Part shown: piece by piece, positions 18,686-27,035 of the stretch | Layout of the letters: the number at the start of each line of letters is the position of its first letter | Numbering within the stretch: position 1 is the first letter of the stretch | From: Chryseolinea sp. H1M3-3 | Lineage (GTDB): Bacteria; Bacteroidota; Bacteroidia; Cytophagales; Cyclobacteriaceae | Reading direction: 5' to 3' | Length of the DNA: 64,000 nt | Assembly (NCBI RefSeq): GCF_029360725.1 | Contig: NZ_JARKMY010000001.1 | Coordinates: 1,364,001 to 1,428,000 of the forward strand | Notes under the pieces: generated by a model | The model's database searches: none | Told to the model about the DNA's origin: nothing | The model's input: only the letters and a program-made list of their open reading frames with translations | Made by a program: the position numbers and the translations under genes

Positions 18686-20476
18686 ATGGCCAAGCGGAAG
18701 ACCAGTGAAGAATTGAAGGAAGAAGAGAAGAGGTCTCTCAACGCTAAAAATTTCAAACAACTTTTAGGCATTTTTAAATTTACATTGCCATATAAAGGTT
18801 GGTTTATTGTAGGCTTCGTCTGCCTGATTTTATCAAGCGCCACCATTCTTGCCTTTCCTTATTTGGCAGGAAAACTCCTCGATATTGCCGAAGGCAAAAC
18901 AGTGCCATATTTCGATTCAATAAATCAAATAGCTTTAACACTGATATTGATTTTGTTTGTTCAGGGAATTTTCTCGTTTATTCGTGTATATACATTTTCT
19001 ATCGTGAGCGAGCGATCGCTGGCCGATGTGCGCAAATCGGTATACCAAAAAATAGTGTGGTTACCATTAAGTTTTTTTGATAACAGGAGGGTAGGTGAGT
19101 TGATGAGTCGCATAACCGCCGATGTTGGCACCCTTACCGATATGTTTTCTTTTACACTTGCAGAACTATTGCGACAGTTTCTAACACTTATTCTTGGTAC
19201 GGTAATCATTTTTGTTCTAGCCCCGAAGTTAACAGGTTTCATGCTTCTGACATTTCCAGTTTTAGTTATCCTTGCCTTGCTGTTTGGGAAATTTATCAGA
19301 AAGCTTTCAAAGAAAACGCAAGACAAACTAGCAGAAGCAAATGTGGTTGTGGAGGAATCTTTGCAATCCATTTCGGTAGTAAAGGCATTTACAAATGAGA
19401 ATTTTGAAATCAACCGCTATACCAACACCCTTAAAGAAGTTGTAAACGTTGCTATCCACACAGCTCGTTTCCGCGGCCTTTTTATTTCATTTATAATTTT
19501 TGTGTTGTTTGGGGGAATAGTAGCCGTAGGGTGGTACGGAGCTTTCCTTGTACAGTCGAAAGAGATAACCGTAGGTGAATTATTCTCTTTTGTTATCTAT
19601 ACATCCTTCATCGGAGGTTCAATCGCCGGCCTTGGAGATATCTATACGCAACTTCAACGCTCTATAGGAGCGTCAGAACGTCTTCTTGAAATTTTAAAAG
19701 AAAACGACGAACAAGAAACAGAGGTAACGCCCTTTAAGCTTCAAGGTACAATTGAATTTGATCACGTGTCATTTTCGTATCCTACGCGAAAGGATTTTGA
19801 GGTTCTGAAAGATTTGAATTTTAAAATTGAACCTGGCGAGAAGGTGGCATTAGTTGGTCAAAGTGGATCAGGAAAATCGACCATCATAAATTTATTGCTC
19901 CGTTTTTATCCAGTCGAGCGAGGACTCGTAAAAGTGGATCAGACCGTTATAAACGTCTATAACCTGACAGGTTACAGAAAGAATCTGGGGATCGTGCCCC
20001 AGGAGGTAATGCTTTTTGGCGGAACCATACGTGAAAACATTGCATATGGGAAACCGAATGCCACTATTGAAGAAGTCCGCGATGCAGCCCGGCAAGCAAA
20101 TGCGTTGGAGTTCATAGAGAGTTTTCCGGAGCGCTTTGATACAAGAGTAGGCGAACGTGGTGTAAAACTTTCCGGTGGTCAACGCCAGCGAATTGCCATT
20201 GCCCGGGCCATTCTCAAAAATCCTTCTATCCTCATTTTAGATGAAGCTACAAGTTCCCTGGATGCCCAGTCGGAAGTCTTGGTACAACAGGCATTGGAGA
20301 AATTAATGGAGGGTAGAACAACTATTGTAATTGCACATCGACTTAGTACAATTAAAAAAGTAGATCGCATTTTTGTGATTCAGGAAGGAAGGCTTGCCGA
20401 AATGGGGACGCATCTGGAACTCAGTGCGTTAAATAATGGTATTTATCGTAACTTGCTTACGTTGCAATTGCAGTAA
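18686..20476 (+). CDS. ABC exporter, MsbA/multidrug type (fused membrane and ATPase domains)
   Basis: A 596-residue half-transporter. Residues about 35-320 hold six membrane helices of the type I exporter domain. Residues about 355-590 hold the ATPase: Walker A GQSGSGKST near 393, Q-loop VPQEVMLF, signature LSGGQRQRIAIARA near 495, Walker B ILILDEATSSLD and the switch His in IAHRLSTI. It should act as a homodimer exporting a lipid or hydrophobic compound; the substrate cannot be told from sequence. The gene sits between a lipoprotein and a Fur-family regulator in one direction. Confidence 0.9.
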   Translation: MAKRKTSEELKEEEKRSLNAKNFKQLLGIFKFTLPYKGWFIVGFVCLILSSATILAFPYLAGKLLDIAEGKTVPYFDSINQIALTLILILFVQGIFSFIRVYTFSIVSERSLADVRKSVYQKIVWLPLSFFDNRRVGELMSRITADVGTLTDMFSFTLAELLRQFLTLILGTVIIFVLAPKLTGFMLLTFPVLVILALLFGKFIRKLSKKTQDKLAEANVVVEESLQSISVVKAFTNENFEINRYTNTLKEVVNVAIHTARFRGLFISFIIFVLFGGIVAVGWYGAFLVQSKEITVGELFSFVIYTSFIGGSIAGLGDIYTQLQRSIGASERLLEILKENDEQETEVTPFKLQGTIEFDHVSFSYPTRKDFEVLKDLNFKIEPGEKVALVGQSGSGKSTIINLLLRFYPVERGLVKVDQTVINVYNLTGYRKNLGIVPQEVMLFGGTIRENIAYGKPNATIEEVRDAARQANALEFIESFPERFDTRVGERGVKLSGGQRQRIAIARAILKNPSILILDEATSSLDAQSEVLVQQALEKLMEGRTTIVIAHRLSTIKKVDRIFVIQEGRLAEMGTHLELSALNNGIYRNLLTLQLQ

Positions 20477-20494
20477 CGTGAAAAATAGTTGAAA

Positions 20495-20917
20495 ATGGAT
20501 AGTATGAGTGCTGTAACAGGAACTTTATTAAGAGATTTTAAACTACGGTCGACGCCAAACAGGGAGGAGATATTGCATCTTTTTCTATTAAAGAAGTATG
20601 CCTTATCACATGGGGATATTGAGAAAGAGATTGATAATTCACTTGACCGTGTTACGGTATACCGCACGTTGAAGACTTTTTTGGATAAGGGGCTTATTCA
20701 TAAGGTACTGGATGATGAGGGAAGTTTAAAATACGCACTTTGTAAGGAGGCGTGCAGTGTGGCGGAACACCACCACGACCATGTTCACTTTAAGTGCACT
20801 AAATGTGGCCAGACAAGTTGCCTGAATGTTAATGTCCCGACAATAAAGTTGCCAAAGGGTTATGAAGCAAACGAAGTCAATTTATTAATTCAGGGAGTTT
20901 GTGAACATTGCAATTGA
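20495..20917 (+). CDS. Fur-family transcriptional regulator
   Basis: A 140-residue metal-dependent repressor. The N-terminal winged helix includes LRSTPNREEILHLFLLKKYALSHGDIE and the recognition helix region SLDRVTVYRTLKTFLDKGLIHKV. The C-terminal half carries the metal sites: a His-rich EHHHDHVHF near 88, CTKCGQ near 98-103 and CEHC at the end, the structural zinc pair. The His cluster and the two Cys pairs are as in Fur and Zur; which metal it senses cannot be decided. The ATG at 20495 is preferred over a TTG two codons upstream. It follows the ABC exporter by 18 bases. Confidence 0.85.
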   Translation: MDSMSAVTGTLLRDFKLRSTPNREEILHLFLLKKYALSHGDIEKEIDNSLDRVTVYRTLKTFLDKGLIHKVLDDEGSLKYALCKEACSVAEHHHDHVHFKCTKCGQTSCLNVNVPTIKLPKGYEANEVNLLIQGVCEHCN

Positions 20918-21090
20918 GTGATTTTTTAGCGGAAGGTTTCTTTTAAAAGGGCCCCTATGGATTTAAATCGACGTGGCAAGTTTTTGGGTTTAAAATATAT
21001 TCGTAGTTTTGAAATCCACTAACTCCGAGTATTGAATTTTTTAATGTTTTTAGGCTTGAATAACCGCAAATAATCTCCTTGCTCCCATTG

Positions 21091-22065
21091 GTGAACATAC
21101 TTTTATTTTCCCTTTTCAGAAATAGTGAAAGGGAGACTATTCTTTTTGGAATTTTTGCTTTTATCATTCTTCTATTTCTGGTTCTGGATTTGGGCATATT
21201 TAATAAGCGTGCTCATAAAATTTCCACCAAATCAGCGCTATACCAATCCATCTTTTGGGTTTCAATATCTACGTTATTTGGCTTCTTTATTTATAAATAC
21301 GATGAAAGTGGGGCCAACGGGGCCGTGGAATACTTTTCAGCATATCTAACTGAATATGCGCTTTCGGTGGATAACATTTTCGTCATTCTGCTTATACTAA
21401 AATATTTTCAGGTTAAAGAGGAGTACTATCACAAAACGCTTTTTTGGGGTATCCTGGGGGCCATCGTGTTTCGTGGCATTTTCATTTTTGTTGGCGGATA
21501 CTTAATACATCAATTTCACGGGCTTTTATACATATTCGGAGTTTTCCTCATTTATTCTGGTATTCGAATATATTTCGAAGATGGCGACCAGAAAATTGAG
21601 CCTGAGAAAAATCCCATCATGCGTTTATGCCGCAAGTACTTGCCAATCACAAAAGATGACCATGGTGGAAGTTTTGTTGTAAGACATGAAGGTAAACTTA
21701 TGTTCACCCCACTTTTTCTGGTGATTGTTCTTATTGAAACTACCGACCTGCTTTTCGCAGTTGATTCTATTCCGGCGGCTTTTGCAATTACTCAGAACGA
21801 ATTTCTTGTTTATACTTCAAATATTTTCGCAGTGATGGGGCTCCGTGCCATGTTTTTCTTATTGGCTGGGATCATCGATAAGTTTTACTTATTGCAAAAG
21901 GGATTGTCTATCATCCTTTTCTTTATCGGCGCAAAGATGTTACTGGAAATATTTGACATTCAAGTAGGCGTCTATACTTCCTTTTCAGTCATCATCGCTA
22001 CCCTTACATTATCGATTATACTTTCGGTGGTTGTTCCCCGGAAAAATAATCAAACTGAAATCTAG
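21091..22065 (+). CDS. TerC-family integral membrane protein
   Basis: A membrane protein of about 324 residues with eight or nine hydrophobic segments. It has the TerC/Alx pattern: LVLDLGIFNKRAHKIS near the N-terminus, EYALSVDNIFVILLI near 95, FRGIFIFVGGYLI, the long loop after YSGIRIYF, ETTDLLFAVDSIPAAFAIT near 219-237 and FAVMGLRAMFFLLAGI. The paired acidic membrane motifs are thought to bind metal; relatives act in tellurite resistance and manganese export. The start is uncertain: GTG at 21091 is used, TTG at 21079 is possible. No manganese riboswitch is visible in the 173 bases upstream. Confidence 0.88.
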   Translation: MNILLFSLFRNSERETILFGIFAFIILLFLVLDLGIFNKRAHKISTKSALYQSIFWVSISTLFGFFIYKYDESGANGAVEYFSAYLTEYALSVDNIFVILLILKYFQVKEEYYHKTLFWGILGAIVFRGIFIFVGGYLIHQFHGLLYIFGVFLIYSGIRIYFEDGDQKIEPEKNPIMRLCRKYLPITKDDHGGSFVVRHEGKLMFTPLFLVIVLIETTDLLFAVDSIPAAFAITQNEFLVYTSNIFAVMGLRAMFFLLAGIIDKFYLLQKGLSIILFFIGAKMLLEIFDIQVGVYTSFSVIIATLTLSIILSVVVPRKNNQTEI

Positions 22066-23352
22066 CTATTCTTTTATTCCTTCAGCGAATAAATTCTGAG
22101 GCAGTATCTTTAACAATATTGGCAGTGTAAGAAATTGCTGTGGCAGTGCCAGAATGCCAAAGGTAGGGATAGATTTTAGTACAAGGATAAGCTGCTGTCT
22201 CACTTTCTCTTTTTCTTCAAGCGTAAGCTCGTTAGAACTTGCTTTTTTCATCAGCAAGACAGCCTCCTCATTCTCCTGAATTTTTTTCAAGAGCCTGGTT
22301 TTATTTTTTTCAGCAAGTTTGTTTACACGTTTGATAAACTGTTCACTTACCTGTTGATAGTCCTGTTTGTCTTGTAAATATTCCAACTCGCCCCAGTGCT
22401 CCAGCATAAATCCCTCGATAGAAATCATGCTATTTTCCAAATCGTCATCAGAGAAGCCTAAATAATGACAGAATTGTTTCAAGAAATCCAACTCTATTTG
22501 TTCAACTTTTTTGTCAGCCCAAATTGTGAGAATTGCCACTTCAAGAAAAAATCGTTTTAGGATCCATGAATTTTCGGAAGGTAGATTGATGTCTTCAATT
22601 GAAAAGCCCTCTTCAAAAATTTTTAATGCCTCCTTGCGTCGCTCAGAATTCAGGTCCGTGCTTTCGACAAAATATTCGTATAACCTTCGCTCTTCCATAG
22701 CCACCTCTTTGTTAGCATGCGATGCGGCTGCTATTACTTTTACAACGGAGAATCGCAATTCCTCCCGCTCATAACGAAAAAAATCTGCGACGATGCGATC
22801 GGCATTGGTGTGAATCCACTGACCAAAAATAAAAACGTCAAGAAACAACAAGCTATTGTGAAAGAAATAGATCCAGAAGTTTCCGCCGAAATTACTGGCA
22901 TGTTCTATTCTCTTATCTAACACTTTTTCCGCAAGCTCAATGGGAGACTTTTTCCGACCAAAAATAGTTTTTGTTGAGGTTGCCAGTTCAGGGAAAATGT
23001 TGTTATAAAAGTTTCCAATGTTTTCTATCGTTTTGGCGATAGCATTGGTTAGATCCTCCTCAGTATTTAAAGGCTTATCATAAAAGAGAAGCGAACTACT
23101 GATGAGACTTTCGGTAAGAAGAATTTTAAGTTTTTCTTTTTCATCCCAATGGTCAATGTCAGGAATGCCCATCGACGCTACCGATTGCCCATACATTAAT
23201 CCGGTCGGTTGTAACACGCGATATAATGTGTATTCGGGATGTGATGCTCTTCGAATCTCCGGACTCGAAAGATTCATTAGGGCACTCTTACGTAAATCGA
23301 GATATTCTTTGAACCAACCTTTATCGCTAGGTCTCATAAACCGGTATTCCAA
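22066..23352 (-). CDS. LETM1-related protein with a TerB-like domain
   Basis: A 428-residue protein. Residues about 197-320 look like a TerB-type helical domain in two parts (VVKVIAAASHANKEVAMEER and VAILTIWADKKVEQIELDFL, both with the acidic D/E after a short helix). The last 55 residues (375-424) match the LETM1 core: ELTLEEKEKVRQQ, LKSIPTFGILALP, FLTLPILLKILPQNLF. It resembles proteins named 'LETM1-related biofilm-associated' in Bacteroidota; the biochemical role is unknown. LETM1 in mitochondria exchanges cations. Its TAG stop directly abuts the TAG of terC on the other strand. Confidence 0.75.
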   Translation of the reverse strand: MEYRFMRPSDKGWFKEYLDLRKSALMNLSSPEIRRASHPEYTLYRVLQPTGLMYGQSVASMGIPDIDHWDEKEKLKILLTESLISSSLLFYDKPLNTEEDLTNAIAKTIENIGNFYNNIFPELATSTKTIFGRKKSPIELAEKVLDKRIEHASNFGGNFWIYFFHNSLLFLDVFIFGQWIHTNADRIVADFFRYEREELRFSVVKVIAAASHANKEVAMEERRLYEYFVESTDLNSERRKEALKIFEEGFSIEDINLPSENSWILKRFFLEVAILTIWADKKVEQIELDFLKQFCHYLGFSDDDLENSMISIEGFMLEHWGELEYLQDKQDYQQVSEQFIKRVNKLAEKNKTRLLKKIQENEEAVLLMKKASSNELTLEEKEKVRQQLILVLKSIPTFGILALPQQFLTLPILLKILPQNLFAEGIKE

Positions 23353-23392
23353 AATTCAAATTACTGATTTTATGTTAAATCAGAACTTTTTT

Positions 23393-23905
23393 TTATAAAC
23401 CGCTTTTCCAACCTTCCGATTCAATTTTTTTTGCTGCAGATTCAACTTTTAACTTTAGCGATTCTTTGAATTCGTCGAGGCGAAGCGAGACTTCTTTATT
23501 GGATGTGCCTATGATCTGCGCCGCTAAAATGCCGGCATTACGTGCGCCATCCAATGCTACTGTTGCCACCGGCACCCCTGCAGGCATTTGCAGAATTGAT
23601 AACATCGAATCCCAGCCATCAATAGAGTTAGACGATTTAACCGGCACACCAATTACCGGTAGACTTGTTAGGGATGCTACCATGCCGGGCAAGTGGGCAG
23701 CCCCGCCTGCTCCGGCGATAATGACCAATAGTCCGCGCGAACGCGCATTGTTGGCGTATTCCACCATTCGTTCCGGTGTGCGATGCGCTGATACAATTGT
23801 GAGTTCATATGAGATATCCAGTTCATCCAATATTTCGGCCGCCTCTTTCATGATTCTTAAATCAGACTGGCTACCCATTATGATACCTATTACTGGTTTG
23901 CTCAT
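23393..23905 (-). CDS. purE: 5-(carboxyamino)imidazole ribonucleotide mutase, PurE
   Basis: A 170-residue class I PurE that moves the carboxyl group of N5-CAIR to give CAIR in purine synthesis. Diagnostic segments: [13 protein letters not shown] near 6-18, [10 protein letters not shown] near 39-48 with the catalytic His, [12 protein letters not shown] near 66-77, [11 protein letters not shown] and [15 protein letters not shown]. Length is normal. The start codon overlaps the purK stop by four bases (ATGA), so the two are translationally coupled. Confidence 0.96.
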   Translation of the reverse strand: MSKPVIGIIMGSQSDLRIMKEAAEILDELDISYELTIVSAHRTPERMVEYANNARSRGLLVIIAGAGGAAHLPGMVASLTSLPVIGVPVKSSNSIDGWDSMLSILQMPAGVPVATVALDGARNAGILAAQIIGTSNKEVSLRLDEFKESLKLKVESAAKKIESEGWKSGL

Positions 23906-25062
23906 GCAATTACTTTTAAGGTTTGCTTCACAAAATTTGCTTTCTCCTTGAGACGGTCAACATCAACATCAACAATGGTTACATGTCCCATCTTCCGAAA
24001 GGGCTTGGTAATGCGTTTACCATAAAGATGAACATGTACGCCCGCAAGTTTTAAAACGTCATCTATCCCTTCATACCGTGCCTCCCCTTCGAAGCCAGGC
24101 TCGCCTAATAAATTTACCATGGCGCTCGGCAATAATAAATTTGTATCTCCCAAGGGTAGATTCAAAATTGCGCGAAGATGTTGCTCATACTGAGAGGTGC
24201 TGTTTGCCTCTATTGTTTGATGTCCACTATTATGAGGCCGTGGAGCGATTTCATTGACAAGTACTTTCCCGTCGCGTGTTACAAACATTTCCACAGCCAA
24301 TATACCAATCAAACTAAGTTTTTTAATTATCGTTTTTGCGATGTTGTCAGCCTCCTGTAAAATTTCTTCTGAAAGATCGGCCGGAGCAAAAAGATACTCC
24401 ACCAAATTTTGTACAGGATGAAAAGCCATTTCCACCGCGGGGAAAGTTTTTATTTCACCGCGCTCATTACACGCCACAATTACTGCGATCTCTTTTTCAA
24501 ATGGTATTAGTTTTTCGAGGAGCCCTGGAGCGTCAAAAGCTTTTTGTAAATCATTCTCATTGAAGATAATCTGCACGCCTCTCCCATCGTATCCTTCACG
24601 ACCTAGCTTATTGACTGCCGGAAAAAAGGAGGTTTTACTTTTTACTTCCTCAGCGTTATCGACTAAACAAAATTCCGCAGTTGGAATATTATTCTTTTGA
24701 TAGAAAAGCTTTTGTGTTCTTTTATCCTGAATCAATTCAATAATCTCTGGCTGAGGGTATACTTTCTTGCCTTGCTTTGCCAAGGCCTTGAGTGCAGCTG
24801 TATTTACATTTTCAATTTCAATGGTAATGATATCACACGAAGCGCCAAACTTCATCACGGTATCATAATCGGTAAGTCTGCCATGATGAAATTCCGCAAG
24901 TGTGGCACATGGCGCATGTTTATCCGGATCAAGGACGGCAAATGGAATATTGAAGTCTATTCCTGATTGTATAAGCATTCGGCCAAGTTGGCCACCACCT
25001 AAAATACCTAACTTATTGTTTCTGCCAAAGTCGTGTATCAAGCTTAGAATTTTAGCTTGCAA
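23902..25062 (-). CDS. purK: 5-(carboxyamino)imidazole ribonucleotide synthase, PurK
   Basis: A 386-residue ATP-grasp ligase that carboxylates AIR with bicarbonate and ATP to N5-CAIR, the substrate of PurE encoded just downstream. It has the N-terminal [13 protein letters not shown] near 18-30, the ATP-grasp motifs [14 protein letters not shown] near 153-166, [15 protein letters not shown] near 178-192, [25 protein letters not shown] near 262-286 (metal ligands) and NLLG near the C-terminal domain. It overlaps purE by four bases and follows the HEAT/cyclophilin gene by 21 bases. Confidence 0.95.
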   Translation of the reverse strand: MQAKILSLIHDFGRNNKLGILGGGQLGRMLIQSGIDFNIPFAVLDPDKHAPCATLAEFHHGRLTDYDTVMKFGASCDIITIEIENVNTAALKALAKQGKKVYPQPEIIELIQDKRTQKLFYQKNNIPTAEFCLVDNAEEVKSKTSFFPAVNKLGREGYDGRGVQIIFNENDLQKAFDAPGLLEKLIPFEKEIAVIVACNERGEIKTFPAVEMAFHPVQNLVEYLFAPADLSEEILQEADNIAKTIIKKLSLIGILAVEMFVTRDGKVLVNEIAPRPHNSGHQTIEANSTSQYEQHLRAILNLPLGDTNLLLPSAMVNLLGEPGFEGEARYEGIDDVLKLAGVHVHLYGKRITKPFRKMGHVTIVDVDVDRLKEKANFVKQTLKVIA

Positions 25063-25083
25063 TTTAGTTGTTGTGAGCGAATA

Positions 25084-26997
25084 TCAATGGGCAGACAGGT
25101 TGATAATCTCTACGGAAGTTATACGATCGCCTACTTCAATTTTATGAACAACGTCCATTCCGATTAGTACTTCAGCAAATAGGGAATATCTGCCTTCCAA
25201 ATGTGGCGTTGGTGAATGGGTAATAAACCATTGCGTGCCTTCCGTATCTTTTCCGGCAGAAGCCATCCCAATTGAGCCAGTCTTATACTGGTGGGGAAAA
25301 AATTCTGATCGTATTGAATACGCTTCGCTACCCCATCCATCTCCGCGGGGACAGCCACCCTGTACAACGAAGTTAGGAACCACGCGATGAAAGAATTTGC
25401 CATCATAATATTTTTCTAATGCGAGCTTCACAAAGTTTGTTACGGAACCAGGGGCTTCGTCCACCATCAATCGAATTAAGATTTCACCTTTTGAGGTTTT
25501 AATAATAGCCCGTTGATCCGAAGAAATATTTTTTGCTAAACTCCAATCTATGGGATGATTAAATTCATTTCGTACGGGCCTGTTTAATTTCCTTTTTTCA
25601 AAATACGCGATCGCGGTCTCGAGTGGCAGGATAGACTCAAAATCCTTAGGCAATGATAGTCGTGCCAGTGCATCTTTTAAGAAACTGATATCTTTTATCA
25701 CTGATTCGTACTTTAATGTTGAATCTGCAAGGGCATCCGCTACAATTCCGATTACAGCGGCATCGCCATCGGCAATCGCCTCCTGATATATTTTAGAAAA
25801 CTCTGATTTTAAGGAGGTGTCAAAATTTTTTTTGTAATTCATGCTGACCAGACAAGTGGCTGCTGCCACTTTAATTACCGGCTCCGGCCTTTTCAATTGA
25901 TCCATCACAAACCTATAAGAACTTGTAGAATGTTGGAGGGCTGAGAGCAGCGAAGCGGATTTATATGAATTTGCAGATTGATTATAAACAGTTTTTATTT
26001 CTTCCGCCAATTCCTTGTCATCGGACACGGCAAGGGCTGCTTCGTACAAAATGGCTTGTATCCTCCAATTGTCATTTGTCCGTGCTATTTCGCTAACCTC
26101 GCGCCAGTATGGTTTTTGGATGGTGCTCCTAATGGCCTCTGCAGCGGCTATACCAACGTTAGAAACAGAACCCTGAGTAGCCTCGATAAGCACGGCTTTT
26201 GTATCATTCATGGGAAATTCCTGTAGCGCACGTAGCGCATTGACCCGTGCACGGTAGTCCGGATCACTTCTTGTGATCAACTCAAGAGCCCGTCGGGATG
26301 AGTCTGATTTTATTTTGCGCAAGCCAAGTATGGCAGCCATTCTTACTTCCGGCGAAGTGTCCATCTGAGCTGTCTCAATGATTATCTTCCTATGAGCGTC
26401 ATAATTCTCTGCGCCTCTTGCAAAATAATGAGCTGCACCCAAACGAGTATTTACATAGGGCGATTTTAATAGCTCACTTGATTTTCGATTTAATTCGTCA
26501 TCACTTTTTCCTCGCACTGCCATTCTATAGTATGACCACGCCAACGCACAGCTAATGATTGAATCGTCGGCGAGAAGATTCAACTGCCAATGCCGGGATA
26601 CTTTGCCGTATGCTTCAACAACTTCGACAAGCACAGATTTCATTTTTTCTGTTTGCGCTGCCGATAACAGGGCTTTTTCACTGGCTAAAGAAGGCGTTTG
26701 CCCAATTGCAAAAGCTGCAGCCTTTCTTGTAGCGCTGTCAGAATCGGTTGTTAATATAGAACTTAGAGATTCAACAAAGGAAGAATCTTGCAGTGATGCA
26801 AAAGCTAAGGCTGCATTTTTTCGATAGGACGGCTGTGGGTGACTTAGGTATTTCAGCAAGCTATCACCCAATCTTTTATCTTGAAAATCCGCAATCCTGA
26901 TCAACACAGGATCACTGAATTTATTTATTGGTTTCTCCGACTTCGTGCAACTTGAAAAAACCGCGAGGATGTAAAAATATAGAATGCTGTATCGCAT
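25084..26997 (-). CDS. HEAT-repeat lipoprotein fused to a cyclophilin-type peptidyl-prolyl isomerase
   Basis: A 637-residue protein with a lipobox (FSSC, Cys about residue 17). Residues about 30-470 consist of alternating helices in HEAT-like repeats (for example SPEVRMAAILGLRKI and DPDYRARVNALRALQEF). Residues about 490-637 are a complete cyclophilin domain: FFHRVVPNFVVQGG with the catalytic Arg and Gln, GMASAGKDTEGTQWFIT and LEGRYSLFAEV. The chosen ATG begins at the signal peptide; a longer frame begins seven codons earlier. It should be a surface- or periplasm-facing folding factor with a protein-binding scaffold. It lies between feoB and purK, with short gaps on both sides. Confidence 0.88.
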   Translation of the reverse strand: MRYSILYFYILAVFSSCTKSEKPINKFSDPVLIRIADFQDKRLGDSLLKYLSHPQPSYRKNAALAFASLQDSSFVESLSSILTTDSDSATRKAAAFAIGQTPSLASEKALLSAAQTEKMKSVLVEVVEAYGKVSRHWQLNLLADDSIISCALAWSYYRMAVRGKSDDELNRKSSELLKSPYVNTRLGAAHYFARGAENYDAHRKIIIETAQMDTSPEVRMAAILGLRKIKSDSSRRALELITRSDPDYRARVNALRALQEFPMNDTKAVLIEATQGSVSNVGIAAAEAIRSTIQKPYWREVSEIARTNDNWRIQAILYEAALAVSDDKELAEEIKTVYNQSANSYKSASLLSALQHSTSSYRFVMDQLKRPEPVIKVAAATCLVSMNYKKNFDTSLKSEFSKIYQEAIADGDAAVIGIVADALADSTLKYESVIKDISFLKDALARLSLPKDFESILPLETAIAYFEKRKLNRPVRNEFNHPIDWSLAKNISSDQRAIIKTSKGEILIRLMVDEAPGSVTNFVKLALEKYYDGKFFHRVVPNFVVQGGCPRGDGWGSEAYSIRSEFFPHQYKTGSIGMASAGKDTEGTQWFITHSPTPHLEGRYSLFAEVLIGMDVVHKIEVGDRITSVEIINLSAH

Positions 26998-27035
26998 AGC
27001 GTTAGCGTGGTCACGCATATGAAATTTAAATTAAA

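Noticed and set aside
20918-21090. Manganese (yybP-ykoY) riboswitch before terC
   Set aside because: This element often precedes TerC-like exporters, but I see none of its conserved purine-rich core here.
23364-23383. Hairpin CTGATTT/AAATCAG with a T-run on the plus strand after purE
   Set aside because: The T-run is on the strand opposite to the genes ending or starting here, so it is not a terminator for purE. It may be chance.
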